Part shown: one piece after another, positions 34,570 to 45,649 of the stretch | Layout of the letters: the number at the start of each line of letters is the position of its first letter | Numbering within the stretch: the stretch's first letter is position 1 | NCBI GenBank assembly: GCA_026182355.1 | Contig: JAPFBL010000006.1 | Coordinates: 7,220,501-7,284,500, forward strand | DNA length: 64,000 nucleotides | Reading direction: 5' to 3' | Source of the DNA: Hermatobates lingyangjiaoensis | Taxonomy: Eukaryota > Arthropoda > Insecta > Hemiptera > Hermatobatidae | The notes under the pieces: generated by a model | Database searches by the model: none | What the model was told of the DNA's origin: nothing | Seen by the model: only the letters and a program-made list of their open reading frames with translations | Position numbers and translations under genes: made by a program

Positions 34570-37500
34570 TATTGTCTTTTGTATCCCTAACAAAAAATGA
34601 CTTATTACTGCAACATTTTCTAACGCCTATTAAAAATGCAAAATAAAGTAAAATACACATTATATAGTGATAGGTAGATAAAATAGAAGGCCCTATATAG
34701 TAGCAATAAGTGTTAAAGTTAGTATATTGTAAAACTTGTAAAGTGCACAAAAAAAATAATAGAAAATTATATTAAAAATTATATTATTTTTCCCCATTCG
34801 TGTTAATGAAGTGTAAATCGTTTAATTGTAGACAGTTTGACGTCTACATTATTTACAGTGAGTATAATGAGAGCTATACATATTGAGTGATTGTTACTGA
34901 TAGCCATTGATTTCAAAAAAGTTTTCTTTTTCTTTTTTAGAAATAATTTCGCTACTTCACTTTCCATTAAGTAAGAAAAACTATGTGAGATGAGTAAACT
35001 TTTGCAATGGACTGGGAAATGCTGGTCTAGAGGAATAAAGACAGCCAGATGCAGGCAGGCGAGTCTTTATAAACGCCCCCTACCATCCAACTGAAATCTC
35101 TCTGTCTCTTGCATATTACATTTCTTACAGTTTCTCCAAGACCCTGAATATATTCCCTTCTACAACTGAATCCTTTCAAATATTCTCACGACTAAAGTGT
35201 TCATCGTGGAAATCTTACCTTAGGGAAATAAATTTTGTAACAAACTTAGACGATTGCAAGAATACGGTCACTGTTTGACTGTAAGTGAGCCCCTGCAAAT
35301 ACTTTAGAAAGCGTTTTACAGACATAAAATAATAAACTAACTTTACTATCATTTCACAAAATAAATATTTTAATGGTATCCTCTTGAAATACTTACTAAT
35401 ATTGATTACAATAAAATTCACAAAAGTGAATAAATGAACACTCCTTCAGTTTTTAGACAGGATTATTGTACTAGACTTTGTCTAACTTGGGCATTAAATT
35501 AAATTCCAAAATGAACTATTGCTAAAGAAGGACGAAATGGATAGCATGATTCTGTCTTTCTACTGATATAACTAAACTATTCTTTTTCTTTTTTTTTAAT
35601 GATGTCTGGATGTATGCAGGTGATGTGGACGTGAATCCAAATTTGTAACACCCCACTGGTAGTACCATTTGACAGATTTATTAACACAAATATAGTCCTC
35701 GTAGAAGAATAATATTTTTTTGGGTAATATTGAAGCATGGGCGTGGGTGGGTGGTATGCATCTAAAATGTTTATAGCCATAAATTTCCGACTTCTACAAA
35801 AAACAATATAACTCTAATAACTGAAAACAACCTGAACTGATGGATAGTATACTTTAAAAGTTGGATCTGTTTAGATGGACTTAGATATTTTTTTATGAAA
35901 ATCAAGTCAAAAACATTGTTATTTAAATACTCAATAGCAGACAATTTACATATTACATATTTAGTATCTTAGTAGCAAAGAATTAATTTTAGGAATAATA
36001 AATTTCTTAAAATATAAAAACAAATCCAATGGACCATTTGTGATGTTTTCGGAGTGATGGATGTACATGGCTGTATGGCGAAAGATATGTACTTGATCTA
36101 TATGCTCAAACTCATTAATAGATCTAAGTGACATATACAGTTTGGACTATTTTCAAAATTACTATTCCTGTTGCGATAGAACCAATGATGGCATACGCAT
36201 TGCCATGAGCTATCCTAACATAAATGAAAAAGGTGCCTAAATAGGCCTTAATAACCTACAAAGACAAAATGAATAACACAAGGAATAGCCACCAACCCTA
36301 CCTCCAGTCCGGAACGTTATCAAAAGTCAACCCCCTCCCTTAGATATTTTAATTAAGGAAGAGGCAATTTTCAGCAGTTTATTGTGACTAGTACGATATG
36401 GAAATTCACATATAGGAGATCAGATATAATATTAAAAAAATTATTAGATCAAACATTTGTAGTTTGGTATATATGTTTATTAGAACCAATGATTTATAGT
36501 TTGGCCCATATGTAGCCAAATACAATGTGACTCACAGAATATTTTATAAGGACCTTTAGGGTGATCATTAATGTCTGCCTGGATTAGAAAATCCGATTTC
36601 GAGAAAGTTACTCTTGTCGGGTATAGTAACAGGTCAAAAATTAATAGTAAACCAGCATTGGATATTACAAGCATAAATTGCAATATTTTTAAAGCTCTGG
36701 GAGAAATAACCACAATCTTCCATGCCATATTTCTTGTGATAAGAGGTTTGTGGGGAGCAAATGTCAAAAAAGGTCTGTAGTACTCTAGGATATGCATTTT
36801 ATCACACAGTCAGACCACAATGAAGGCTTTAAAATATATGGTTTATAAAATTAGTTAAGGAGTGAGATCTCTCTTCATAATCTAGCCAGCCAAAAATAAG
36901 TTAAGGGAATTAGGCAGCGGACCGGCAGCGAAAGATCGGAGCCAATCAAATCTTCTGCGGCCCGGAGTCTTCTTGCACGTTAACCCCCAGCTTTCTCCAG
37001 GATGTAATTAAAAAGCAAATAAGATGGCTAAAAACCAGATCAGATGTTTAAAAAGCTGATTTCAGTTGAGCTTTAGAAAATAAAATAATAAATCTTTAAA
37101 ACTATACGTGAAGTATTTAACTGGTCATTTTCCTTTTAACTGCCACTTAAGAAAGATGGCATTAGATAAAAACTGCAGGACTAATGTGCGCCCCATGATG
37201 ATGAGAAGGCCGAAAGCGAGGAAATGGTCAAGTATAAATATATTTGGCAAATCATGCGTAATGCCGAAATAAGTGAGAGATAATGATTTAAGGAATATTA
37301 TCAAGTTGAATAACAAGTTGAAATCTTAAGTTGAAACGACAAAGGGGAGAACATAGGACAGATATAGCCTCTGTGAACAGGAGTCCGTTAAGACTCTGGA
37401 ACTTAGAAATAAAATCATGTTGAATTGTTCTCTATCAATTATTTCAAGTTTGTTGCAATTGATAATGGGCATAGTCACATTAAACAAACGATATCATTAA

Positions 37501-37860
37501 GCTTATTATCTATACGTTTGATAATACATCCACCAAAAAAATTAATGTTATATGCACACGCTATCAAGACTAAAATAAAACTAAAACAAAATGAATTGTC
37601 AACTAGTTTGATTTCGTGTTTATTAACAGTAAAGTTCAGTGTAAGTCACAACAAGTTGTTTTACGGAATTTATCAAATGAAAACCAAAACAAATTAACAA
37701 TATAACTACTTACGTAACTGTATGACCCCTAATTGAACATCTACAGGATTACATACCTAATCTCTTATATCTCTTAAGGAGTTGGTTAAAATGTTTCGAC
37801 TGTTACTAACCTTGGTTCATGTAGTTAATTCTCTGCTTTTAAGATTTACAATGTAAATGG
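34570..37860. other. AT-rich stretch without recognised genes
   Basis: The patch at 36900-37000 is GC-richer (includes AGCCAATCAAA) but has no coding signal I recognise. Open frames at 36480-36797 and 37425-37697 lack motifs. Confidence 0.4.
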
Positions 37861-37867
37861 CGGAATC

Positions 37868-38070
37868 ATGGGGTCTAAACCAGAGCTCTCCACACAATTG
37901 CCCGCGGGCCGCATCCGGCCCGATAAACAAATCCCTGTGTGGTAGCATTGAAAAAAATAATTATCGCACGACAGGCAACGCTGAATTATTGAAAGCTGGG
38001 GCTGCTGACTGGTGGTGTTATGCCCGAGACAGTTCCCTCTCTCGCGATAGTGTGACGTTCAGATACTGAT
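37868..38070 (+). mobile_element. hAT-like terminal sequence (non-autonomous relic)
   Basis: GGGGTCTAAACCAGAG followed by CCCGCGGGCCGCATCCGGCC (37901-37920) is the style of terminus found on many animal hAT elements. No matching inverted end or 8-bp duplication was found downstream, so only the left end is supported. Confidence 0.4.
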
Positions 38071-38629
38071 TTTAATGAAATTTTAAAGTCTAAAACGACA
38101 GTATCATTCGTCACACTAATTTGATTTCATAAAACTAAAGGGAGGAATCTGTATAGTTACCCTGATTTTTTCAAACAAGATAAAAGAAGTAGATAAAGAG
38201 TAGTAGATGCTTTAAGATACACTGTTTGCTCATTATTTTTTATAAAGGGTTTAATTAAAGCAAAGATGAGTGTTGTTACTCCGTTTTTCTTGATTATTAT
38301 GAGTAGCATTCGATATATTTAAAATAAATAGAAACAGTCGTTTTAGTTGGATGGGAGGTGAGCATGAGCCTATCTACACGCAACCTGCACAGAAAGATAT
38401 AACAAATTGGCCACCTCGACAGGAATTGTGGTCCAGCGAATAATCAATTTGACCATCTCCCTCCTTGTATTCATTCCTTCAACCCCACTACATTAGTCAA
38501 GCCTCTTTTACCTGAAAATTCTTTTCCTAACTAAACTTCTGCACAATACTGTTTCATACATTCTTTAAATTCTCAAGCAACAGGCACTCATTGATTCAAC
38601 AGCTACTTTTTCCATTTATTAAAGCTCTT

Positions 38630-38690
38630 TAATAAACTTTTCTGCCATAGACCTCTTCATCAGATATATTATAACTTAAAGATTCTCCTA
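38630..38690 (-). repeat. Degenerate PLE-type terminus
   Basis: On the minus strand CTGATGA (plus 38657-38663) is followed by AGAGGTCTATGGCAGAAAAG. Helix II is poor; the motif order alone suggests kinship. Confidence 0.3.
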
Positions 38691-39039
38691 TAAACATATA
38701 AAAGAAAGTAAAGATACTTAAGGTAAACATACTGCAGTAACTGATAAGAGCTGCAATATTCGACATGAAGAAAACACTGACTACTCAAGGATATTAATGC
38801 TTTAAGACTGGTTAGTTTTGATAGTAAAATACCAAAAAATTGACATTATAGTTCTTCCATTCCTCCGTTGAAATGTAATAACCACGTGCAAACTCATCAT
38901 TTCTAAGAATAAAAACTGTTAGTATATGGCATTCAGTGGATATATTATCTGAGGAATAAACTAATAAAAGTCAGAGACTTAATTAGTGGTCAGGCTAAAC
39001 CTACAATGCCTTACAGTTTTAGGACTATCATAGGATTAC

Positions 39040-39650
39040 TTTGAATTCGGTTGTCCTCCTCCGAAGAGGGCAAAGCCCGTTATCCCGTGACTAGGGCTTG
39101 CAACTAGTAGTTAATCAGACCCCATCAGGGCGTCATTATGAGGAGTGTTGTTATTACCTCAACAGAAACGATTCATAGAGAGCGATTAAAAATTCTCGTT
39201 GGCTAAACGCCACCTGGTCTGTGTTAGTTATGTGAACTTAATATATAAGGGCTCGAAGGGGTGGTAATCTAATCGTCCCCACTCTGAGCTCCCGTACTGT
39301 GCCGAGCCTCTACCAGGCGAGTACCAGTTGTCCAGTACAATCAGCTGAGTTCAAGGACCGTTCCCTCTTGCAAAAGTTTGGGGTCTCTAGCTCCCCGGTA
39401 TGCTAAGCAGGCATCCTCCCGAGAAGTTACTGCTTCTCACACAGCGAATACAAGGGTCTACCCAACTTGGGTGAGAACCAACAGCCAATACAAGTCCAAC
39501 CTCAGTTGGCGGGAAGGAGAGGGAATCCCTCCATGAGTCCCCGCCACCCGTAGTACCGACTTATTTTAAGAGTTTCGGATCGAACTCCCGACCAAAGGTC
39601 CTACTGAACCTACTCAGCAACAGGTAAGGTCAGTGGTCTTTTTCGCCCCT
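39040..39650 (-). mobile_element. tRNA-headed SINE-like unit S2
   Basis: This 0.6-kb block is clearly GC-richer than its surroundings. On the minus strand it begins with an A-box-like TTGCTGAGTAGG (plus about 39610-39621) and a B box GGGAGTTCGATCC (plus about 39578-39590), as in tRNA-derived SINEs. Body text such as CCACTCTGAGCTCCCG and CTAAGCAGGCATCC has no partner in this window, so copy structure and the 3' end (leftward) are uncertain. Confidence 0.5.
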
Positions 39651-39925
39651 GCTTCAAAGAACCTGTGGATATATAGAAGCTGATGCAGCTTGTGGTAGAG
39701 CTCCATGACCCCACTAGGGGCGGGAGTCAGAGATTTAATAAGGTAGATAAGAGTAACAAAAGGTAATAAACAAGTAACAAACAAGTAATAAAAGGTAGGG
39801 TAAAAGAAGTCTCAGTGTTTATTATAACAATGAGATATGAACCACGACACATTTATGTAATTTTTTGCTTTTGCTTAGAATGTTATACTAGGAATAATGA
39901 CGAATCATTGTAGGTGAGTGAAATG

Positions 39926-40106
39926 TCACACTCTCGTCTTCAAAGCCTTCCCATACAGTTTGCGGTATGGTTGAATGCGGCAATGTGGCTGTCTTACTTG
40001 TCCTATTATCAATCATTTCCCTTCCATTACTTCCTTCCTTAGCTATCACACCTATCCTATTCCTCAAATATCCTCATGTACTTTTTGCAACTGCGTTTAT
40101 CTGCAT
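39926..40106 (+). pseudogene. PLE endonuclease fragment, left copy of inverted pair
   Basis: In one frame the strand reads MRQCGCLTCPIINHF, then YPIPQISSCTFCNCVYL, equivalent to the Cys cluster and GIY half of the intact nuclease at 27.4-28.3 kb. The YIG half and everything after are missing. The same 181 bp recur as an exact reverse complement at 42872-43052. It is a non-functional fragment. Confidence 0.75.
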
Positions 40107-40481
40107 GAATGCAGATATTATGACTAATAAGTTTAATCATAATGAATGGCTAACTTAATAAAGTTTAAATTTATGTCTATAGTATATTAAACCGACTGTA
40201 CAGAAATTCCAGAAAAGATTTTAAAAGACTGGTATGGACTCAAAATTATTAACATGAAAGTTTATCAAAAAATTACCACTTGATGATCAGTGCAAGTTGT
40301 TTGACAAGATAATTCGTCAATGAAAGATAGTTGCAGATAATCCAATTGACTCTCAAATTATACGCAATTATCTGCTATCAATGCCAAAATATTATTCAAA
40401 TATAGTGACGGCAATTTTAGTAATTTATGAAAAACTCACAACTGGTTTTATGAAAAAAACACTACTCCATGAAGAAAGAAA

Positions 40482-42138
40482 AAATGTGGAGTGGCCTACA
40501 CTCTACTTTACTATAAGTAACTTAATGTCAAATTTCTTGAGTATATAAAACAAAACGTCTCATTTAAGCATAACGTAAACATCTAAATGGGATATAATTA
40601 TTAGCCTTTCATTCCTGAGGTAGTACAGATAGTGATTGAAGGACATATGATTTTATAAGCTTATTTTTGTACATCACAGATAATTTATTATTTGCAAATA
40701 ATTGCATTAGTATAACTACAGCAGTAATAACATTATTGAAAAACCAAAGTGAACATTTCTTGATACGAAATATTCTCCTACAAGAGAACATGGCTTTTGT
40801 TCAAATAGCCAGTGGATTTCTTACATCGTTTACTTGACATCCTTCTACATTGAATATTAAAGTAAAATTTTTAAATTTAAAACAGGAAAATACCCTTGTT
40901 TTCTCTGAAAAACATCTTAAACTGCGAAGAAAATATTGTTTTAAGGTGATTTGTTAATTAAAGATGTTTAATAATTACATTTATTAATCTCTAAACGAAA
41001 GATTCAGATTATGAATTATCATTTACATTTTTGGTCTTTTATAGAATTATCATACTGGGAATTTTTATCTTTAAAATAATAATAATAATAAGCTTCTTAG
41101 TATTTAATAAGATCATTTTCCTTCCTCTTTGTCAAATAACATATATACGAATTTTTTCTGAGTGAGTGTTATCATTTTCCTGCACAATATTATTCCTCTT
41201 ACATCTCATATAATTCAATAAACAATTTAAACTGTTCCTTTATAAAAGCAATTTTATCTCAGTGGATTTGCTCAAAAAATTTCTAAGTCAATGTAAACAA
41301 TGTAAAAAAATACAAAAAATTCGACAAGTATAGCAGGTGATCTCTGAGTCTAGGGTAAACAAAGAGTTTTTATATCGTTACTGCTCTTTCCCGTAATTGA
41401 AACTTCATGATTTTTTTTTTATCAATTGCTAGTTTTTTGTTCCATTTTTGGTCAAATTTTCATTATTTTTTAACGAGCCGTTTAGCGTCAAAAAAACATT
41501 TTATGAAAACACAAATCGTACTGTAACGCCCCTTTAGCGAATGTAATTTTAGAAAAAAATATCTCAACTCATTCTCCACATAATCTTCTATTTTTAGGCA
41601 TAGTTTCATTTTGATCCGTCAAACAGTATGGCTTGTATCGCTCTCACAAGGTTTGAGATTGAATTATAAGTCAAAATTTTTACATTTTATTGAAAAAAAA
41701 ATATTTCCTGTTGTTCTAAAATTCTGAATATATTTTTCGTTTGTTCCATTTGTAACCTCAAAGATAATGTCAAAATTTCAAAACTGTAGGGTTATCAGTT
41801 TAGGAGAAATAAATGTTTAAAAAAAAACGGTTTTTGGCAAAAAAAGTGACTTTCCCATCATACATAATTCTTCCCAAACAATAGGGATCTTCGTCTTTAT
41901 GGGGCCAATTTTTGTGTAAAATATCAACTTGATCCATCAAAGATTCTGGACCGTAGCGTGGTAACAAGCAATGCTAACACACTCACCCACCCACCCACTC
42001 ACCCACCCACCCACACACACACAGACATCATCGTAAAAACGTCATAAAACGACTTCTGGGACCTCAAAACATGTAATTCCGTCAAAATCTCGAGATCGAA
42101 TTCTTTCACGATCACTATACTTATAGTAAAGTAAAAAG
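40482..42138. mobile_element. Repeat family X, 1.65-kb element with short TIRs
   Basis: ACTTTACTATAAGTA at 40505-40519 is matched exactly in inverse orientation at 42118-42132. The outer left end GTGGAGTGGCCTACACTC recurs in copies at 7.45, 14.11, 53.87 and 63.62 kb. The left third matches 53.87-54.20 kb and the right half matches 59.37-60.38 kb, so this copy links both parts into one unit. No transposase was recognised, so it is a non-autonomous DNA-transposon-like repeat. A (CCCA)n/(CA)n tract lies near the right end at 41981-42023. Confidence 0.6.
41981..42023. repeat. (ACCC)n/(CA)n simple repeat
   Basis: ACTCACCCACCCACCC units followed by (CA)n inside element X. Confidence 0.85.
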
Positions 42139-42871
42139 AAGTAATTAACCAACTCAAATGGAGAGCTGAAAGTGTTTTTTTTTATAAAGCTTGCAGAAAT
42201 AAGATTTAAGTATAAACCGTTTTGCAGCAGGTTGGTCATACTTGAAAGCTATACATAAGTACAATTCAAATGAAAGTACGGTTAATAATGGTAAAGAAAA
42301 TACAGCATATTACTCAAATGGTGGTAAAGGTGATGCAAGTCAGTGTAGTGCTAGGAATGGGGCACATAGGGGACATGGGCTTCAAAGTTCTGGGAACACA
42401 GTTCATTCCAAAAATGTAGCATTCAATGAGATAAGATTATGAAATACTGAAGTGAAGTATAAGTACAACTGTAATGTCCTAATGTTTTTTGCAAATTCGA
42501 AATTATGGTGGTCACTACAAAAAATTGAAAAAGTGTAACACTTTAACATTCTGACAATGACAATTGATAATTTGCCATAATTTAGAGGGAAACAATCAAT
42601 TAAATCATGATTTAATGATGATATCTGAGATTACGTAATATATTATATGAATATTCTGTTAACAAAAATACACATAATGCTTTGTACACCGAATGTATAA
42701 TTCAGTATAAACAACTTACGTAGGTTTGGTGCCAAGGATAAATAGGATGAGTAATAACAAAAATGAATAAAATAAAAAATTTGAATAAATCAAAAAATTA
42801 GTAAAGAGTAAAAAACGAACTATAAATGAAAAATAAATACTAAAATAAATTAGTTTAAAAAGACTAAATAA

Positions 42872-43052
42872 ATGCAGATAAACGCAGTTGCAAAAAGTAC
42901 ATGAGGATATTTGAGGAATAGGATAGGTGTGATAGCTAAGGAAGGAAGTAATGGAAGGGAAATGATTGATAATAGGACAAGTAAGACAGCCACATTGCCG
43001 CATTCAACCATACCGCAAACTGTATGGGAAGGCTTTGAAGACGAGAGTGTGA
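42872..43052 (-). pseudogene. PLE endonuclease fragment, right copy of inverted pair
   Basis: Exact reverse complement of 39926-40106 over 181 bp. It encodes the same Cys-cluster and GIY-half fragment on the minus strand and then runs into unrelated T/F-rich frame. Flanking sequences on both sides differ from those of the left copy. Confidence 0.75.
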
Positions 43053-43059
43053 AAAGATA

Positions 43060-44400
43060 GATCTGGGATTAGCAGGTTTGCGGAGGAGACAGAAGGCGTC
43101 TCCCTGAAGTAGAAGAAGTACAGGAGTACAAAGAAAGCATGGCAGAAACTTCTTGATTACTGCACCCAGCCTGTAAGCGCCAGGAACAAAAAGTGGTCAT
43201 GAGAAACATAGTATCACTGCGACGGTTTTAATAACGGTCTTAACAGCATATTAACATTGTAATTAAGTAACAATAGAACTGGTTAAGAAGTGTAATATGA
43301 TGAGAAATGATAGGCTATGAGCAATAACCACTGAAATCATTCTTTCAGTATGATAACAATCATGAATTATACCTATCTAAGCATTCTAGGTAAGTAGTTT
43401 AGAATATTAAGGTCGCGAGAGGTACTATCTTCAGTGTTCTTCGAAAAGTTTCTGAACAAACAAATATACAAAGACTACATAGACAGAGACCACAACAATA
43501 TGAACAATATAGAAGATCAACAGCCCTCCTAAGAGTTCTTCCATCATAATTTATCAACCAACCATAAAACATCAAAATAATTCAATTGAAACTTAGAAAC
43601 TACCTTCTTAATTTCGAATGTAAAGAGGCTAAATTGAAGGAGTTAAGGACCACCTTTTCTCCAACAATCCAATATAAAAGACTAAACAGTAAAAAATAAA
43701 TTTTCTCGAGATAAGTTAGTTGGAACATAATTCCAGAAATGTTATAGCTCATTAAAGTTACAGCTGTCTTGGAAGTTAAAAATGTTTACATTATTTGAAA
43801 AATATTTTTTTTTATTTTTTTTTAAAAAAAGGTAGAAGTTGAACAGTGACACCTAATTTGATCAACAAAATAAAATTAACTTGAGTTAATTAGCGACAAA
43901 ATATAGTTACACCTAAAACTAATTGGAAACGAGTAGGAAGAGATAGGCAGATGGAGAAAGGGGAAAAAGAGATATATATGATTTATATAAACGTTCCGAG
44001 GAAAATACTCAAGAGAGGTAGGAGAGAGATCATTAAAAGACGTATGTTGAAGGAAAGGAGTCGTGGCTCTAATGACGAAGTCGTAGCAGCCCTGCTTAAA
44101 TCTAATTGGAGAGAGAAGAAATTCCTCACAGAGTCAACACGACCTCTCCAACCCAAACTTAGTACTCTGCTTCAACTAGGAATAGAAAACTGTGCTCTAT
44201 AAAAACTGGTTGCGAAAAGTACTTACGTAACAACTTACTTACTTTTAACGAATGATCTCAATATTTCTTCAAAATTTCCTGATACACTATTTTCTATACA
44301 TGCACAACAAGATTCAACACAAAACACGTGAAATAAGAATCAAGTTCTAAACATGTAAGTACTATTTGAGAATCTAAGGAAAAAAAACTCACGGAAATGG
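43060..44400. other. Stretch without recognised genes
   Basis: An 83-codon basic frame at 43951-44202 has no motif I recognise and no repeat partner. ACACGTGAAATAAGAATCAA at 44324-44343 resembles the outer end of family A. Confidence 0.4.
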
Positions 44401-44403
44401 ATA

Positions 44404-44900
44404 GTGACATACTATGTCGAACTTATTCATCTCATTTCTCAACAGCTTTCTCACTTTACTGGCGGGCTTTACTGGCTCCTCAAACGAAATGCCTCTCGGT
44501 TTGATGATTATTATCATCTAACCAGAGGTACTGATATGAGTGCAATTATAGCCCCTCATTTGTTAATTTATTTCTGGTTACATCAGAGTAAGATTTCTTT
44601 ACCAATCGTCAGTTTCTTCCTATTTTATACCGAATACTGACGACATAATATCTACCCGATACATTGACGACATCAACTTTAGTTGGCTCCATGAATTATA
44701 ATATGAATTATAATAAATTATAATAATAAAAAAATTAAACATTTTTCATCAAACCTTCAGAAAGGTTTCCACCTTTACCACTTTCATTCACTATGTTTCC
44801 AACAATATTCTTTCTTTTCTTGACGTGGATTATACCTTGGAGAATGGCTTTTTTCCATATCCGTTAACATCAAATCTACCAACACTCAATAGTACCTTTA
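44404..44900 (+). pseudogene. Penelope-like reverse transcriptase relic
   Basis: The first frame (44404-44640) contains YYHLTRGTDMSAIIAPHL, the PLE equivalent of the QxxGxxMG...AP RT block with substitutions. In another frame RYIDDIN (44657-44677) is the catalytic box with its Asp pair. Further on SFLDV (44813-44827), TLENGFF and, after a frameshift, SISVNIKSTNTQ match the start of the intact frame at 27.42 kb (TTSVHVKPTNAQ). Together they cover palm to RT end, so the 27.4-kb and 44.4-kb copies complement each other in family layout. Stops, frameshifts and an internal AATTATAAT-rich insertion near 44.7 kb show it is dead. Confidence 0.75.
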
Positions 44901-45084
44901 TTAAAATAGTTGCCACTCTCTTAATTTTTAAATAACTTTATCAAGATGTTTGTCAATATTATCCATGAATTATACGATCATTTTAAAAACCCTAGGATAC
45001 ATCCTAGGACTATAAAACGAAAAGTTGTCAGAACTCTTATTCTTATTTCGGTAGGTTCATTAGCTTCAAAGTTATAAAAAAAAT

Positions 45085-45186
45085 TCAGAAATATGACTAA
45101 GATTTTTCAACTCAAAAAATAGTCTTCGTCAAAATCTCACTAATAACTCGTTTAGAGGTTTATATATATATATATATATATATATT
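45085..45186. repeat. Family A fragment and (TA)n
   Basis: GACTAAGATTTTTCAACTC and AGTCTTCGTCAAAATCTC are diverged family A sequence, followed by a (TA)n run at 45160-45184. Confidence 0.55.
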
Positions 45187-45279
45187 CACTGATAAAACGA
45201 AATACGATCCAAACAGAACACAATACGAGTTCGAGATTAACAAAGAGCAACACACAAAGTAGGGAAACACACACACAGA

Positions 45280-45310
45280 CTCAAATTTTCGGGTAATCCG
45301 TCTTCAGGAG
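45280..45310 (-). ncRNA. Hammerhead-like motif, left arm of foldback D
   Basis: Mirror of 45388-45418: CTC, CTGAAGA, GG/CC helix II with loop ATTA, GAAAATTT and GAG on the minus strand. Confidence 0.45.
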
Positions 45311-45387
45311 AAAAGAGAATGGGAGACCAAGGACGTTGTAGACGCAACGGCAAGTAACCCAACGGGCTTGGTCTCCCATTCTCTTTT

Positions 45388-45418
45388 CTCCTGAAGACGG
45401 ATTACCCGAAAATTTGAG
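45388..45418 (+). ncRNA. Hammerhead-like motif, right arm of foldback D
   Basis: CTC (45388-45390) and GAG (45416-45418) pair directly around the core; CTGAAGA at 45391-45397 and GAAA at 45408-45411 flank helix II, which is only two or three pairs with an ATTA-type loop. The fold is weaker than that of the PLE copy because helix II is so short. Confidence 0.45.
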
Positions 45419-45473
45419 TCTGTGAGTGTGTTTTCCCTACTTTGTGTGTTGCTCTTTGTTAATCTCGAACTCG

Positions 45474-45477
<4 letters not shown>

Positions 45478-45515
<38 letters not shown>
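45478..45515. repeat. (TA)n microsatellite
   Basis: Long TA run separating foldback D from the family B terminus that follows. Confidence 0.9.
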
Positions 45516-45519
<4 letters not shown>

Positions 45520-45640
45520 ATTTTATCAACCGTTTGATAGAATAGGTGTATTATTATTTAATCAGGATTCAATCAATTTTCCGACGTTTCGGTTTTATTT
45601 TAAAATCTTTTTCATAGACCTACAAACAAAGGATAATAGG
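45516..45640 (+). repeat. Family B terminus, single arm
   Basis: TCAACCGTTTGATAGAATAG, TAATCAGGATTCAATCAATT, CGACGTTTCGGTTTTATTTT and TTTTTCATAGACC follow the order of the 55.58-kb foldback arm, preceded by its A/T end and (TA)n. No mirrored arm is present. Confidence 0.65.
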
Positions 45641-45649
45641 AAATCACAT

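Larger units (their letters stand above)
45224..45475. repeat. Foldback repeat D (about 108-bp arms)
   Basis: Arms 45224-45331 and 45367-45475 are near-perfect reverse complements around a 35-bp spacer (ACGTTGTAGACGCAACGG). (TA)n lies on both sides within 40 bp. The terminus order CTTGGTCTCCC, CTGAAGA, GTGAGTGTG, TTTGTGTGTT parallels the single-armed copy at 28.95 kb. There is no coding content. Confidence 0.85.

Noticed and set aside
43951..44202. 83-codon basic frame
   Set aside because: No motif, no acceptor or promoter context, no second copy; length is within chance for the window.
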